DNA from: JANNVK01 sp031414415
GTDB lineage: Bacteria; Acidobacteriota; Blastocatellia; Pyrinomonadales; Pyrinomonadaceae
Length of the DNA stretch: 64,000 nucleotides
Direction of reading: 5' to 3'
Assembly: GCA_031414415.1 (NCBI GenBank)
Contig: JANNVK010000070.1
Coordinates: 1-64,000 of the forward strand
Shown here: positions 1 to 7,962 of the stretch, piece by piece
How positions within the stretch are numbered: the first letter of the stretch is position 1
Layout: the number at the start of each line of letters is the position of its first letter
The notes under the pieces: generated by a model
Databases searched by the model: none
What the model was told of the DNA's origin: nothing
Seen by the model: only the letters and a program-made list of their open reading frames with translations
Program-made: the position numbers and the translations under genes

Positions 1-1614
1 CCATTTCCGCATTCCTGGAAAATGAACATTGAGCCAGTAATCATACCAATCGAGTTTTTCAGGATACCAAGGCAACAAATCTTGTTCCGACTTTTTGATT
101 AAATCGTGCAAAGCCTTGGTGTTATCTGCCCGATAATTGTATGCATTATCGACCATAAACGGCTTGAACATCGCAAAAGCATCAGCAGTTTCCTCAGTCG
201 TTCGTTCAAATTCGTCAACAGATTTTTTCAGATCATCGACAATGTCGCCGATGCGTCCGCCGCCCCATTTTGGATTAGCTTTATCGAGCCATTTTGTCGC
301 AGTTTTCGCGAGTTTGTTGAGCATTGGAGCCGATGTTCGCTCGTAAGTTTTTTGCGTTACAGGCGTGGCTTCAATCATTGCGGACAAACGGTTTACGATC
401 TTATTTCCGGTTTCCTTTTCCTTAAAATGCTGCCGTTTATAAAGTCCAACTAAGCCGACAATTCGCTTCATATCATTCGGATTCGAGTCGCCCGAGCAAG
501 CCTGAAAAACTAGCGGCGGTTTGTCGTCAATTAGTGCATTCATCGCAGCTGCAAGCATCGCTCCGGCGACCATATCAACCGGAATTACATCGAGAATGAG
601 TTTTTCATTGACCGGAATTACAGGCTGACCTTTGAGTGCAATTAAAATCAGCGGAGCGGTTGTTGTAAAACCTTCGTTCCAACCTGGAAACGGATATTTA
701 TTTGAAGATTCGACAATGCTCGGACGTAGCAAAACTTTAACAATATCATCTTGTTTCGCAACGATTTGCTCAGCCAGAGATTTCGAATATGTGTAAATAT
801 TTGTCCAGCCCCAATATTCGGCTCGTGCGTTTCCAAGTTCAGTTGTGCGGTTGCGAACCCAGATTTTTTTCTCACGAAAAATCGCTGAACCAAGATCGCT
901 TTCGTTGTCCGGATCGCGTCCTTCATCGCTCAGACGCTCGCGGGCTTGCTCGCGAAACTTCGCCATTTGCGTTGTATCGCTTGATTCCTCGCGGGCTTGT
1001 TCGCTCAATCTCGCACAGTCTTTTATCTCTTGCTCAACATCAAAAGTCGTACCGATGAGTTCAGATTTTCGCGGGAAAAACCCAACAACAGGCTCATTTT
1101 CCCAAATCGAACCACCTTTTTTTCCAGCGACAAAACATGTCGAAACGTGAACCAAACACGGTCGTTTCATCATTCGAGCCATCTGCAAAACGTTTCGCGT
1201 GCCGACAACATTTGTCCGCAAAGCAGATTCAAGCGGCGGATTAAACGTTACATTTCCCGCAGAATTGATGATCACATCGCAATCCTGCATGATTTTCGTG
1301 CATACGGTTTCGTCCATTCCAAGGAATTCGCTACCGACATCGCCATTCACCGGAATGAGTTTTTCGCGAATAAAATCCTCGAATTTGTCGCCATACTTGT
1401 CGCGTAATGGATCAAAAGTCGGCGATGGAACAACGCTTCCCCAAAAACGATTCAGCGATTCCTGCTTGTCTCTCGCACGCACGGTGACATAAATCTTCCC
1501 GACATCAGGAAAATTGTGCAGCAACATCGAAAGCGTAACTTTCCCGACGAATCCCGTGCCGCCGATGAAAAAAATCTTCTTATCTTTGTAAATTTCTGTT
1601 GGTGATAATTTCAT
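1..1614 (-). CDS. Fatty acyl-CoA reductase-like NAD-binding protein (C-terminus cut by window edge)
   Basis: The frame is open without a stop from the ATG at 1614 to the left edge (538 codons), so the C-terminus is missing. The N-terminus has a Rossmann motif GGTGFVGK (residues 18-25) and an SDR-type active site Y274-x-x-x-K278 within WTNIYTYSK. Downstream of it come PSIVESS and the DVIPVDMVAGAML stretch. This is the layout of NAD_binding_4 (male-sterility/FAR) proteins, which reduce fatty acyl-CoA or acyl-ACP to aldehyde or alcohol; that activity is inferred. The segment near residues 530-538 (LNVHFPGMRKW) is still part of the protein. Its probable partners are the LarA-like gene at 4553 and the HAD-IB gene at 7963, on the same strand but separated by unrelated genes. 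The start lies inside a duplicated sequence (1558-1802). Confidence 0.85.
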   Translation of the reverse strand, partial: MKLSPTEIYKDKKIFFIGGTGFVGKVTLSMLLHNFPDVGKIYVTVRARDKQESLNRFWGSVVPSPTFDPLRDKYGDKFEDFIREKLIPVNGDVGSEFLGMDETVCTKIMQDCDVIINSAGNVTFNPPLESALRTNVVGTRNVLQMARMMKRPCLVHVSTCFVAGKKGGSIWENEPVVGFFPRKSELIGTTFDVEQEIKDCARLSEQAREESSDTTQMAKFREQARERLSDEGRDPDNESDLGSAIFREKKIWVRNRTTELGNARAEYWGWTNIYTYSKSLAEQIVAKQDDIVKVLLRPSIVESSNKYPFPGWNEGFTTTAPLILIALKGQPVIPVNEKLILDVIPVDMVAGAMLAAAMNALIDDKPPLVFQACSGDSNPNDMKRIVGLVGLYKRQHFKEKETGNKIVNRLSAMIEATPVTQKTYERTSAPMLNKLAKTATKWLDKANPKWGGGRIGDIVDDLKKSVDEFERTTEETADAFAMFKPFMVDNAYNYRADNTKALHDLIKKSEQDLLPWYPEKLDWYDYWLNVHFPGMRKW

Positions 1615-1802
1615 TTCTAAACGGAGAGCGGACACTCTTGTCCGCAACGCCGTATTTTCCAACGGCGTAAAATATTGATTATTTTAAAAGCTTTTTTTCG
1701 TGCGATGCACTCATACGGACAAGAGTGTCCGTGCTGCAGTCGATGCCGCCGATGAAAAATATTTTCTTATCTTTGTAAATTTCTATTAGTGATAATTTCA
1801 TT
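1558..1802. repeat. Palindromic insertion flanked by a duplicated gene start
   Basis: Positions 1558-1615, the first codons of the acyl reductase gene, recur as 1745-1802 with about five mismatches. Between the copies lie an inverted pair of 16-mers with core CGGACA-N4-TGTCCG (1629-1644 and 1716-1731) and a hairpin ACGCCGT/ACGGCGT (1647-1653 with 1662-1668). The arrangement looks like a small palindromic (REP/MITE-like) element that arrived with a roughly 58 bp duplication. The outer copy keeps the ATG and about 17 codons in frame-like form but is not followed by the gene. Confidence 0.7.
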
Positions 1803-1804
1803 AT

Positions 1805-3133
1805 TTAATCGTAATATTCGATTGTGCGAAAAACTTTTTCATTAATCTCCCACTCGTCACTGAAAGAGGAATGATTTACATAAGTTGTTTTTGCTATCCA
1901 GTTATTTCTGTCATCAGTTTTATAAGTGTATCGTTCTTTCAATAGTATTTTTCCGTCTGAAAATATTTGCATTTCAATTACCTGCTCAGATACGTCATAG
2001 AAAAATAATTCCTTGACAAAGGTGTTCGATTCTTTTAAAAGCCCGTTGCTGTCGTATATCTGATAATCATTATCGGATGACAGGATTTCTTTGATGCTAA
2101 AATTTCTTTTGCTAAGTTTGTCGCTAATTGCTTCGTTAATACTAATTTTATATATTTGTGGTTTACCATTATTAAATCGTTCTTCCTGAGTTATTTTTAA
2201 ACCATTTTCATCGTAGGCAACAATGTAGGTTGACTCTGATTTTCCATCTGACGCATAAAATGTATTTTCAATTTTATTACCAAATAAGTCATATTTTTTA
2301 GAACTGGCTATTGTAACTAATTCAGTACTCAAAACACTTCCATTTGGCGAAACTTTTACTGGGTAACTTTCTTTCAGACTTTTAACTAGCCCTTTCAACT
2401 TTTCTTTAGCCTTATCCCTATACGCACAAGCACCAGCCAATAAGATTGGATGTTTAAATTTATACGGCAAAGATTTTAATTTATTGATTGGTATCGCAAA
2501 ATTCAAATTTTGTCCGCTTACCAAACTTGATTTTATTATTCCAACTGATTCAGCTTTTTGATTAAGTAAAACGCCGCCGCTTGAACCTGATGAAATTGCC
2601 GCATCAATTTGAAAAAGTCCAACATCACTTCTTAAACTGCTGATAATTCCTTTTGTGAAAGAACCTTCAAGACCTTTTGGATTGCTTGCCACGTAAATTT
2701 CATCGCCAGTTTTTATAGAATCTGACTCACCTAAAGCAAGAGCTGGAAACTTTGTGTTTTCAATTCTTATCACGCAAATATCTTCTTTGGCATTCATTCC
2801 AACCACTTCGATTGCCTTCGAAACTTCGCCTGTTTTTACATTCTTTACCATTGCATTTGTGGCTCGTTCAAATACGTGAAGGTTTGAAACTACTAAACCT
2901 TTACCGATAATAAAACCACTTCCTTGACTGATTGGTTTTTCGTTTTCGTCCAACGTGATTATTAAAACAACTGACGGCAAGACCTTGTCAGCAATTTGAC
3001 GGGCAGTTAGGTTGGCTTTTATTTGTTTCTTTAGAGTCGGCTTCTTTTGAGCCTTTATTGTTTGAGGTTGGAAGAAACAAAAAGCTAAGACTAAAATTAT
3101 TATCGTTTTCAAGTTTATATTTTTATTTCTCAT
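1805..3133 (-). CDS. Exported trypsin-like (S1C/DegP-type) serine protease
   Basis: A 442-residue protein with an N-terminal signal peptide ending near AQ (about residue 29). The trypsin-fold triad is visible as H86 (SNLHVF), D118 (KEDICVI) and S185 in GSSGG, as in HtrA/DegP and other S1C peptidases, so it probably acts in the periplasm or on the envelope. No PDZ domain is evident. The C-terminal 200 residues instead hold a region with repeated YD-x-N/G-L patterns (for example VAYDENGLKITQEE and YDSNGLLKES) that resembles toxin/Rhs-like YD motifs only superficially. A GAGGTG ribosome-binding site precedes the ATG. It probably stands alone; it is separated by 91 bases from the ORF6N-led trio upstream. 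Confidence 0.8.
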   Translation of the reverse strand: MRNKNINLKTIIILVLAFCFFQPQTIKAQKKPTLKKQIKANLTARQIADKVLPSVVLIITLDENEKPISQGSGFIIGKGLVVSNLHVFERATNAMVKNVKTGEVSKAIEVVGMNAKEDICVIRIENTKFPALALGESDSIKTGDEIYVASNPKGLEGSFTKGIISSLRSDVGLFQIDAAISSGSSGGVLLNQKAESVGIIKSSLVSGQNLNFAIPINKLKSLPYKFKHPILLAGACAYRDKAKEKLKGLVKSLKESYPVKVSPNGSVLSTELVTIASSKKYDLFGNKIENTFYASDGKSESTYIVAYDENGLKITQEERFNNGKPQIYKISINEAISDKLSKRNFSIKEILSSDNDYQIYDSNGLLKESNTFVKELFFYDVSEQVIEMQIFSDGKILLKERYTYKTDDRNNWIAKTTYVNHSSFSDEWEINEKVFRTIEYYD

Positions 3134-3224
3134 TTCTTCACCTCGTCAAAAGTCATCGCCTACAAAATGCCGAAGATGCGTTCCAAATCTTCTCTAACAT
3201 CGAATCTGTGTTGATTCAGTTTTT

Positions 3225-3779
3225 TTACAAAGGACCAACGCTGTATGTAACCTCAAATTGATATTTATTTCCCGCTTGTTTCTTGGCTTTTTTGACAATT
3301 ACAAATTCGCGTATTTCACTGATACCGAAATCGATGTCGGTTTCAAATTTCGGCGTTCTTGTTTTTTTGATATACAGTTTTAATGCATTTGTGCCTTTTT
3401 TTATCAACCATCTGTCTGTTGAACGGATACCTTTTTCTAATTTCGTCATCAGGCTGATTGCTTTCTCGTACCAAAACTTTGTATCGCCTAACTTGTGTGA
3501 AAATCCGCTTAACTCGTAGCTAAAGGTTAAGGAAAAATACTCGCATCCCGAATTAAAAATTATCAAATTTGTATTTTTATCCAACCTGACTTTTTCCGTG
3601 CCGATTTGCTCAGACGGATTTTCTTTGCTTTTAGTCAAGTTGAAAGTTGCCAGCGGATAGTGTTTTTTATTGATTATCCGTTTCGGAGTTCCTCTGATGC
3701 AATCAACGTCTGCTTTCGTTTGGGCATTTACGCAAACAAAAGAGATAAAAATTATCAAGGCAAAAATAATAAGTTTCAT
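3225..3779 (-). CDS. Secreted protein of unknown function (paralogue of the protein at 20514)
   Basis: A 184-residue protein with a signal peptide (cleavage near VNAQ, about residue 20). I recognise no domain. It resembles the lipoprotein encoded at 20514-21152: both have C[IV]R then P, I[IV], a TTF/ATF-L block, a GCE[YN]F-[ST]L-F core, FWY-K, TEI/TDI and VT-S-GPL at the end. They are therefore two members of one small exported family. The start overlaps the stop of the preceding 60-residue gene by ATGA, suggesting translational coupling in a three-gene operon led by the ORF6N gene. Confidence 0.7.
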   Translation of the reverse strand: MKLIIFALIIFISFVCVNAQTKADVDCIRGTPKRIINKKHYPLATFNLTKSKENPSEQIGTEKVRLDKNTNLIIFNSGCEYFSLTFSYELSGFSHKLGDTKFWYEKAISLMTKLEKGIRSTDRWLIKKGTNALKLYIKKTRTPKFETDIDFGISEIREFVIVKKAKKQAGNKYQFEVTYSVGPL

Positions 3780-3958
3780 AAAATTTTACTCTGTTTTAAG
3801 TTTGCTAATTTTCGGACAAGTTCTTTGCGTCGTTTGTCACGCTCTATTTCGCTCAAACTTAGTAATTCCAACTCTTTCAACAGTTTTTCATATTCATCAT
3901 CGCGTCCAAATTGATATGGGAAAAACTCGTATTTTCCTAATTGTAATTGTTGAATCAT
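3776..3958 (-). CDS. Small charged protein of unknown function
   Basis: A 60-residue, Lys/Glu/Leu-rich and probably helical protein (KLLKELELLSLSEIERDKRR is predicted helix). No family is recognised. It is supported mainly by context: the start overlaps the stop of the ORF6N gene (3955-3958) and the stop overlaps the start of the secreted-protein gene (3776-3779), each by 4 bases. Such double ATGA overlaps are unusual for chance frames. It may be a small accessory of the ORF6N protein. Confidence 0.55.
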   Translation of the reverse strand: MIQQLQLGKYEFFPYQFGRDDEYEKLLKELELLSLSEIERDKRRKELVRKLANLKQSKIL

Positions 3959-4509
3959 TTCGTCTTTTTCTCCTCTTCAACAAATCCGATTTTGCGTTTT
4001 AAGAGCTTTGGGTTACGGAAAATCTCGCCTAAAAGTTCATTAATTACGATAAAGTTTTTACTGTGTATGTCAGTATTTTTTTCCAACTCAGCCATTCTAT
4101 CTGCCAAATCTTTATGCAACGCCAAAATCGAACGCATTTGCACGAACGCTCGCACAACTTTAATACTTGCCTCAATCGCGGTTGGACTATTCAAAACGCT
4201 GGCGAGCATCACGGCTCCGTGTTCCGTAAATGCAAAAGCACCGTATTTGCTGTATTTTCCGCGTGCGGTTTCGTCTAAGGTCACAGATTGTGACCTTAGA
4301 GATTCGATATGACGAGTTTCTTCAAGCGTCAATTCAAACAAAAAATCATCAGGAAAACGGTGTCTGTTACGCCTAACTGCTTGCTTCAAAACTTTTGTTT
4401 CGACTTGATAAACTTCCGCCAAGTCACTGTCAATCATGACTCGCTGATTACGAATGTTGTAGATTTTATCTTCAACATTCTCGGACTTAACAACTTGATC
4501 TTCATTCAT
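3955..4509 (-). CDS. ORF6N-domain DNA-binding protein (phage antirepressor type)
   Basis: A 184-residue protein. Residues 15-110 match the ORF6N domain: IYNIRNQRVMIDSDLAEVY, then VKQAVRRN-like RNRHRFPDDFLFELT, then AFAFTEHGAVMLASVL. A helical C-terminal region follows (ALHKDLADRMAELEKN). ORF6N proteins, relatives of KilA-N, occur in phages and mobile islands as DNA-binding regulators; the target here is unknown. It leads a three-gene overlapping operon. A perfect 29-bp palindrome lies 12 bases upstream of the ATG, and a second palindrome with the same core lies inside the coding sequence (codons about 70-79). Autoregulation is therefore plausible. Confidence 0.85.
   Translation of the reverse strand: MNEDQVVKSENVEDKIYNIRNQRVMIDSDLAEVYQVETKVLKQAVRRNRHRFPDDFLFELTLEETRHIESLRSQSVTLDETARGKYSKYGAFAFTEHGAVMLASVLNSPTAIEASIKVVRAFVQMRSILALHKDLADRMAELEKNTDIHSKNFIVINELLGEIFRNPKLLKRKIGFVEEEKKTK
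4274..4300. promoter_or_regulatory. Palindrome inside the ORF6N gene
   Basis: A perfect inverted repeat with 12-bp arms and a 3-bp centre; the core is AGGTCACA-GAT-TGTGACCT. It encodes part of the SLRSQSVTLD segment of the ORF6N protein. It shares its core with the palindrome upstream of the same gene. A role as a binding site is inference. Confidence 0.5.
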
Positions 4510-4521
4510 ATTTCAATTTTT

Positions 4522-4550
4522 CTATGAGGTCACAAACTGTGACCTCATAG
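4522..4550. promoter_or_regulatory. Palindromic candidate operator upstream of the ORF6N gene
   Basis: A perfect inverted repeat with 13-bp arms and a 3-bp centre; the core is AGGTCACA-AAC-TGTGACCT. It sits between the stop of the LarA-like gene and the ORF6N start, 12 bases from the ATG. On the minus strand the stem is followed by AAAAATTG rather than a T-run, so it is a poor intrinsic terminator and a better candidate operator. Confidence 0.55.
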
Positions 4551-4552
4551 TC

Positions 4553-6154
4553 CTAATCCGTAACGTCCGCCAAACAAATTGTCGGTTGATGAAGCATCGT
4601 GATTTCGGCGTTTTTGCCCATGTAGCTTTTCGCCATCGCGATTGCTTCGGTCATATTATCGGCTCTTTCCCAACCTAACATTTCCGGAACGTGTGCATTT
4701 TCCGCACCCGCAACTATCACTTTCCCAACGTGTTGGCGTCCATTCTCGCCCCAATACCACATGAAAAACGGATGTACTCCGTGGAAAGCGTTGCCGCGTC
4801 GATACATCTCGATATAAGCCGGATTCGACGCAAACTCGCGTTCGTATTTTTCACGCAAGTAGAATGCGTCGCGAGATTCTGCCAATAAACGATGGAAAAA
4901 TTCGATATAACTTGGATGAAAATTATGATCAAATTCGTCAAAACATGGATGCGAAACGATCATTACGCCGCCTTTTCGGAGCAAAGGCTTGTTTCGATAC
5001 ATATTGAAATGGTATCCGAGAGCCATAACCTGCACGAGCAAAGGGTTTAGCGTTGAATAAACATTATACGGCGAAATATCAGGAATTCCCGTGATCAAAA
5101 TATCGCATTGACCTTTTACCGGAACGAGATATTGCTGATAATTTTTCTCGAGAATTTTTTCGTGTGCTTTTTCGGTTTCGCCCGCAAATGCACCGATCAA
5201 TTCATATTGAGCCGGAATTTGATGGAGCAATTTTCGTCTCGCACCACGCGGTAGCTTCGAAAATGTGTTTCGCATCGCTTCCCATTTCATCCGATCCATA
5301 AAAGTAAAATCGTCTTCATTCCGAGTCAAAATATCGTAACCATCTGAAAACATTTTGTTGTTCAAAGCGGTTTCGAGATGGAAAACTTTGATGTGTTCGT
5401 CAACCAATTTCCCGAGACGCACAATTTTGTGATTCAAAGCAGAAGCCGGCGGATCCATGTATGAATCAGAATCGCGGATCGTTTGCGGTTCGTGGTGAGC
5501 ACGCAAAGATTCGTAATTGCAGAGCCCGACCGCAACGGATTTGTGTCCGCCATTCATTGGCACAAAATTGATATTCGCGTAAATCAAAAGGTCGCTTTCG
5601 GCGGCACGTTTGTTGATTTGCAGCGGTTCGCCGTGGCGGGTTTCACCAAGCGTTACGAGGTTATCGGCGTCTTCGGCGTCGTGATTGTAATAGCGATCCG
5701 GGTAGAATGCGTTGTGAATTTTATCGCCAACCATTCGTTTCATCTCCCATTCGGTCATCTTTCGATGCAGTGAAACGGCGATGATGAGGTGAATATCTTC
5801 CACACCATTTGCGTAACACATATCGAGAATCACCTCGAGCATCGTCTGTCGGATATCGGGCGTTGCCATCGGCGGCAGCGGCATCGAAATATCGTCGATC
5901 GCAATCGTGACCTTCATTCCAGGTTCGAGAAGTGCGTAAAGCGGATCCATATCAAGTGGATGATTTAGAGCATAACGAATTGCCGCTTCGCGATTTGGCA
6001 AACCCTGAATCGGCGGATTCGGATACAAAACCCGAGTGCCAACCGGCAAATCCGCAAGTATAAAATCCTCACCAAAAGGAACGATCCGCGGTGCGGAATC
6101 TTTGTCTATATACACGATCGATTCGTGTGTTTTACGTCTAAGTTGTAGTGCCAT
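4553..6154 (-). CDS. LarA/DUF2088-like protein (lactate racemase domain family)
   Basis: A 533-residue protein. The N-terminal half has the Lar_N pattern: TIAIDD followed by PPMATPDIRQTMLEVIL, then GVEDIHLIIAVSLHRKMTEWEM, NHDAED, a GETRHGEPLQINKRAAESDLLIY block and GGHKSVAVG. In LarA such positions hold the Ni-pincer cofactor (Lys) and catalytic His residues. A long family-specific C-terminal half follows, with HPCFDEFDHNFHPSYIEFFHR and FHGVHPFFMWYWGENGR. It is longer than LarA (about 420 residues), so a different substrate is likely. No lar cofactor genes are seen here. The same-strand FAR-like and HAD-IB genes suggest a role in lipid or aldehyde/acid metabolism (inference). Confidence 0.75.
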   Translation of the reverse strand: MALQLRRKTHESIVYIDKDSAPRIVPFGEDFILADLPVGTRVLYPNPPIQGLPNREAAIRYALNHPLDMDPLYALLEPGMKVTIAIDDISMPLPPMATPDIRQTMLEVILDMCYANGVEDIHLIIAVSLHRKMTEWEMKRMVGDKIHNAFYPDRYYNHDAEDADNLVTLGETRHGEPLQINKRAAESDLLIYANINFVPMNGGHKSVAVGLCNYESLRAHHEPQTIRDSDSYMDPPASALNHKIVRLGKLVDEHIKVFHLETALNNKMFSDGYDILTRNEDDFTFMDRMKWEAMRNTFSKLPRGARRKLLHQIPAQYELIGAFAGETEKAHEKILEKNYQQYLVPVKGQCDILITGIPDISPYNVYSTLNPLLVQVMALGYHFNMYRNKPLLRKGGVMIVSHPCFDEFDHNFHPSYIEFFHRLLAESRDAFYLREKYEREFASNPAYIEMYRRGNAFHGVHPFFMWYWGENGRQHVGKVIVAGAENAHVPEMLGWERADNMTEAIAMAKSYMGKNAEITMLHQPTICLADVTD

Positions 6155-6188
6155 AAATTCTATTTCAGATTCCAGATTTCGGTTTTTA

Positions 6189-6280
6189 GCTATCGAAAGA
6201 TAGCGACAGCATAAAGCCTAGTCCGTAAGGCTAGGTAAAAACGCCCCGAATATTCTAGCCAGTGATAACGGGCGATAGCC
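6189..6280. repeat. REP-like palindromic element, solo copy
   Basis: It consists of a hairpin GCTATCGAAAGATAGC (6189-6204), a second hairpin around AGCCTAGTCCGTAAGGCTAGG (6215-6235) and a third around CTAGCC-N-GGGCGATAG (6255-6278). The same modules flank the transposase gene at 7392-7847, so this copy is probably a non-autonomous unit moved by that transposase. It fills the gap between the LarA-like gene and the next secreted protein. Confidence 0.75.
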
Positions 6281-6305
6281 GTTTTTCACCGCGACTGATT
6301 TGGTT

Positions 6306-7139
6306 TCATCGTTTCAAAATCGTAAATCGCCAAGTGTATCGATAACCTGTTCTAAATTCATTTATACCTTGCAATGGTGAAACTCTTGCAGCGGACGCTT
6401 TATAGTTATAATTTCCAACTGGAAGTTTAAGCGAAATGCTCTTCTTGGATAAAATTGTATATGCCGTCAATTTACCTTGTCCGAGATCAATATAAATCGT
6501 TCGGTCACTATCGTTAAAGATTTCAACTTCCGGTGGTCCATTTCCGCCGATGTATGTGGCTGTGAAAGGTGAATCAGTCTTCTTTGAAGGTTGGTCTTTT
6601 ACAAGGCTTTTTACAAAAGCGTCTGCGTCAAATTCATCAACTTGCGATGCACTTGGTGATTCATTTGCTTTCAGATAATCAAGAATAAACTCATCAGTTA
6701 TATCCTTAATGTCTTCTCGAATTGTATTCACACGTTTGCTTCCTACTACTCCGATAACACTCTTTTCCCAAGTTGGTGAAATTGTTGAGATAGATTTATC
6801 CCTTTCTAACACAACGCTTTGAAGTAAACTAATTCCCAAATGAAACGCAATCATTCCATCATTCGTTTCGATTGCATTTAGATTTATGTGAAAAGCTATA
6901 AAAGGGTCTGCTGATGAACCAGCCACTTTTATTTTCGCCTGCCGCAATTTAATTTCAACGTCTGTTCGAATCTGATTATCAGTCAATCCCGCTTGAATTA
7001 ATGCTTTTGGTAAATCTTCAATGAGAATAATGCAACCATCAACCCCCTTGAGTCGTTTGCTTTGTTGCCCGAACAGAGATGTTGAAACTCCAAACGTCAA
7101 ACAAAAAAATAAAATTGTAGAAGCTAATTTCTTTTTCAT
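6306..7139 (-). CDS. Secreted protein of unknown function
   Basis: A 277-residue protein with a signal peptide ending near FGQQ (about residue 26). Residues 35-165 look like a soluble alpha/beta domain (VDGCIILIEDLP, then LRQAKIKV, then DPFIAFHINLNAIETNDGMIAFHLGISLLQSVVL). Residues 205-277 look like a small beta domain (VEIFNDSDRTIYIDLGQG and KLPVGNYNYKASAARV). No named family is recognised. It is flanked on both sides by REP-like repeats, so it may be a passenger next to the repeat/transposase system. Confidence 0.65.
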   Translation of the reverse strand: MKKKLASTILFFCLTFGVSTSLFGQQSKRLKGVDGCIILIEDLPKALIQAGLTDNQIRTDVEIKLRQAKIKVAGSSADPFIAFHINLNAIETNDGMIAFHLGISLLQSVVLERDKSISTISPTWEKSVIGVVGSKRVNTIREDIKDITDEFILDYLKANESPSASQVDEFDADAFVKSLVKDQPSKKTDSPFTATYIGGNGPPEVEIFNDSDRTIYIDLGQGKLTAYTILSKKSISLKLPVGNYNYKASAARVSPLQGINEFRTGYRYTWRFTILKR

Positions 7140-7160
7140 AATTTTACCTCAAATCTTAAA

Positions 7161-7289
7161 GCTATCGAATGATAGCGACAGCATAAAGTCTAGTCCGTAA
7201 GGGCTAGGAAAAAACGCCCCAAACATTCTAGCCCGTGATAACGGGCGATAGCCGAATAATTTCAACAGCTGTCGCTATCTTTCGATAGC
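7161..7289. repeat. REP-like repeats downstream of the transposase
   Basis: The full unit at 7161-7254 has the same module order as the solo copy at 6189-6280 (GCTATCGA hairpin, TAGTCCGTAAGG, then CTAGCCCGTGATAACGGGCG). A half-unit at 7268-7289 follows in inverted orientation. The 100 bases from here to the transposase stop hold one short open minus-strand stretch (see findings) and no gene. Confidence 0.75.
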
Positions 7290-7391
7290 TTTCAATTCAT
7301 CTTCAACCTTACCCAACTTTATCACGATGGGCTTTACGTTGTCGCCGATTTCATCGGCTGAAATACAAATGCTTACCGCCGTTTTTTCAAA

Positions 7392-7847
7392 TCATTTCCA
7401 CAAATATTTCTCTTCAAATTCAATTTCATTTGCGACCAATAATTTGATAAATTCGTCACGAAATGTGCCAATTTTTTGATGATGTTTTTCTTGATTTGCG
7501 ATATACATCTTCACTTTATCAACCTGCGAAACGCTCACTGTAAATGCTCCATAGCCGTTTTGCCATGAAAAATCTTTCATTTCGGGGAATACATCGTGCA
7601 TCCAGCCCGAAGAATTTGCTTTCAAATCTCGCAGAACATCCGAAACGCTTTTGTCTGCTCTCAATTTTGTCAAAACATGAACGTGATCTTCCATTCCGTT
7701 TATCGCCAACGAAATTCCGCCCAATTTTCGAATCGTTCCACCAATATAATCATACAAACGCGATTTCATTGGCTCAACAATTATCGGTACACGATTCTTG
7801 GTCGAGAAGACAAGGTGATAAATCAAATTTGTATATGATTGAGCCAT
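7392..7847 (-). CDS. tnpA: IS200/IS605-family Y1 transposase, REP-associated type
   Basis: A 151-residue protein, the usual length for TnpA. The HUH motif is H55-V-H57 (MEDHVHVL), and the catalytic tyrosine is Y115 in MYIANQEKHH, the standard Y-I-x-N-Q-x-x-H-H context. The enzyme nicks and joins single-stranded DNA at hairpin-bearing ends. All catalytic residues are present, so it is probably active. No TnpB partner is present. The flanking repeats identify it as RAYT-like. Confidence 0.93.
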   Translation of the reverse strand: MAQSYTNLIYHLVFSTKNRVPIIVEPMKSRLYDYIGGTIRKLGGISLAINGMEDHVHVLTKLRADKSVSDVLRDLKANSSGWMHDVFPEMKDFSWQNGYGAFTVSVSQVDKVKMYIANQEKHHQKIGTFRDEFIKLLVANEIEFEEKYLWK

Positions 7848-7854
7848 TTTTTAA

Positions 7855-7942
7855 CGCTATCGCCCGTATTCACGGGCTAATTCTGAAATTATATTTCCTT
7901 CCTTACGGACTAGGCTTTATGCTGACGCACATTATCATGTGC
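7855..7942. repeat. REP-like repeat upstream of the transposase, inverted orientation
   Basis: The segment CCTTACGGACTAGGCTTTAT and the CGCCCGTATTCACGGGC hairpin are the reverse complement of modules in the copies at 6189 and 7161. A further hairpin GCACAT-TATC-ATGTGC closes it at 7927-7942. It ends 20 bases before the stop of the HAD-IB gene. Confidence 0.7.
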
Positions 7943-7962
7943 TAAATCATTTGCTAAAGACT

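Larger units (their letters stand above)
7161..7926. mobile_element. IS200-type (RAYT-like) transposase unit with flanking REP-like repeats
   Basis: A HUH transposase gene (7392-7847) lies between REP-like modules in opposite orientation: 7161-7254 on the left and 7855-7926 on the right. An extra half-unit at 7268-7289 is the exact reverse complement of 6189-6210. Single-domain HUH transposases bounded by palindromic repeats with solo copies nearby are the hallmark of REP-associated tyrosine transposases. The exact cleavage ends cannot be read without other copies. Confidence 0.75.

Noticed and set aside
106..1492. Several overlapping plus-strand frames of 69-136 residues
   Set aside because: They lie opposite the continuous minus-strand acyl-reductase frame and have no start signals or protein-like composition.
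4522..4550. Palindrome as intrinsic terminator of the LarA-like gene
   Set aside because: No T-run follows the stem on the minus strand, and the same core recurs inside the ORF6N gene, so an operator is more likely.
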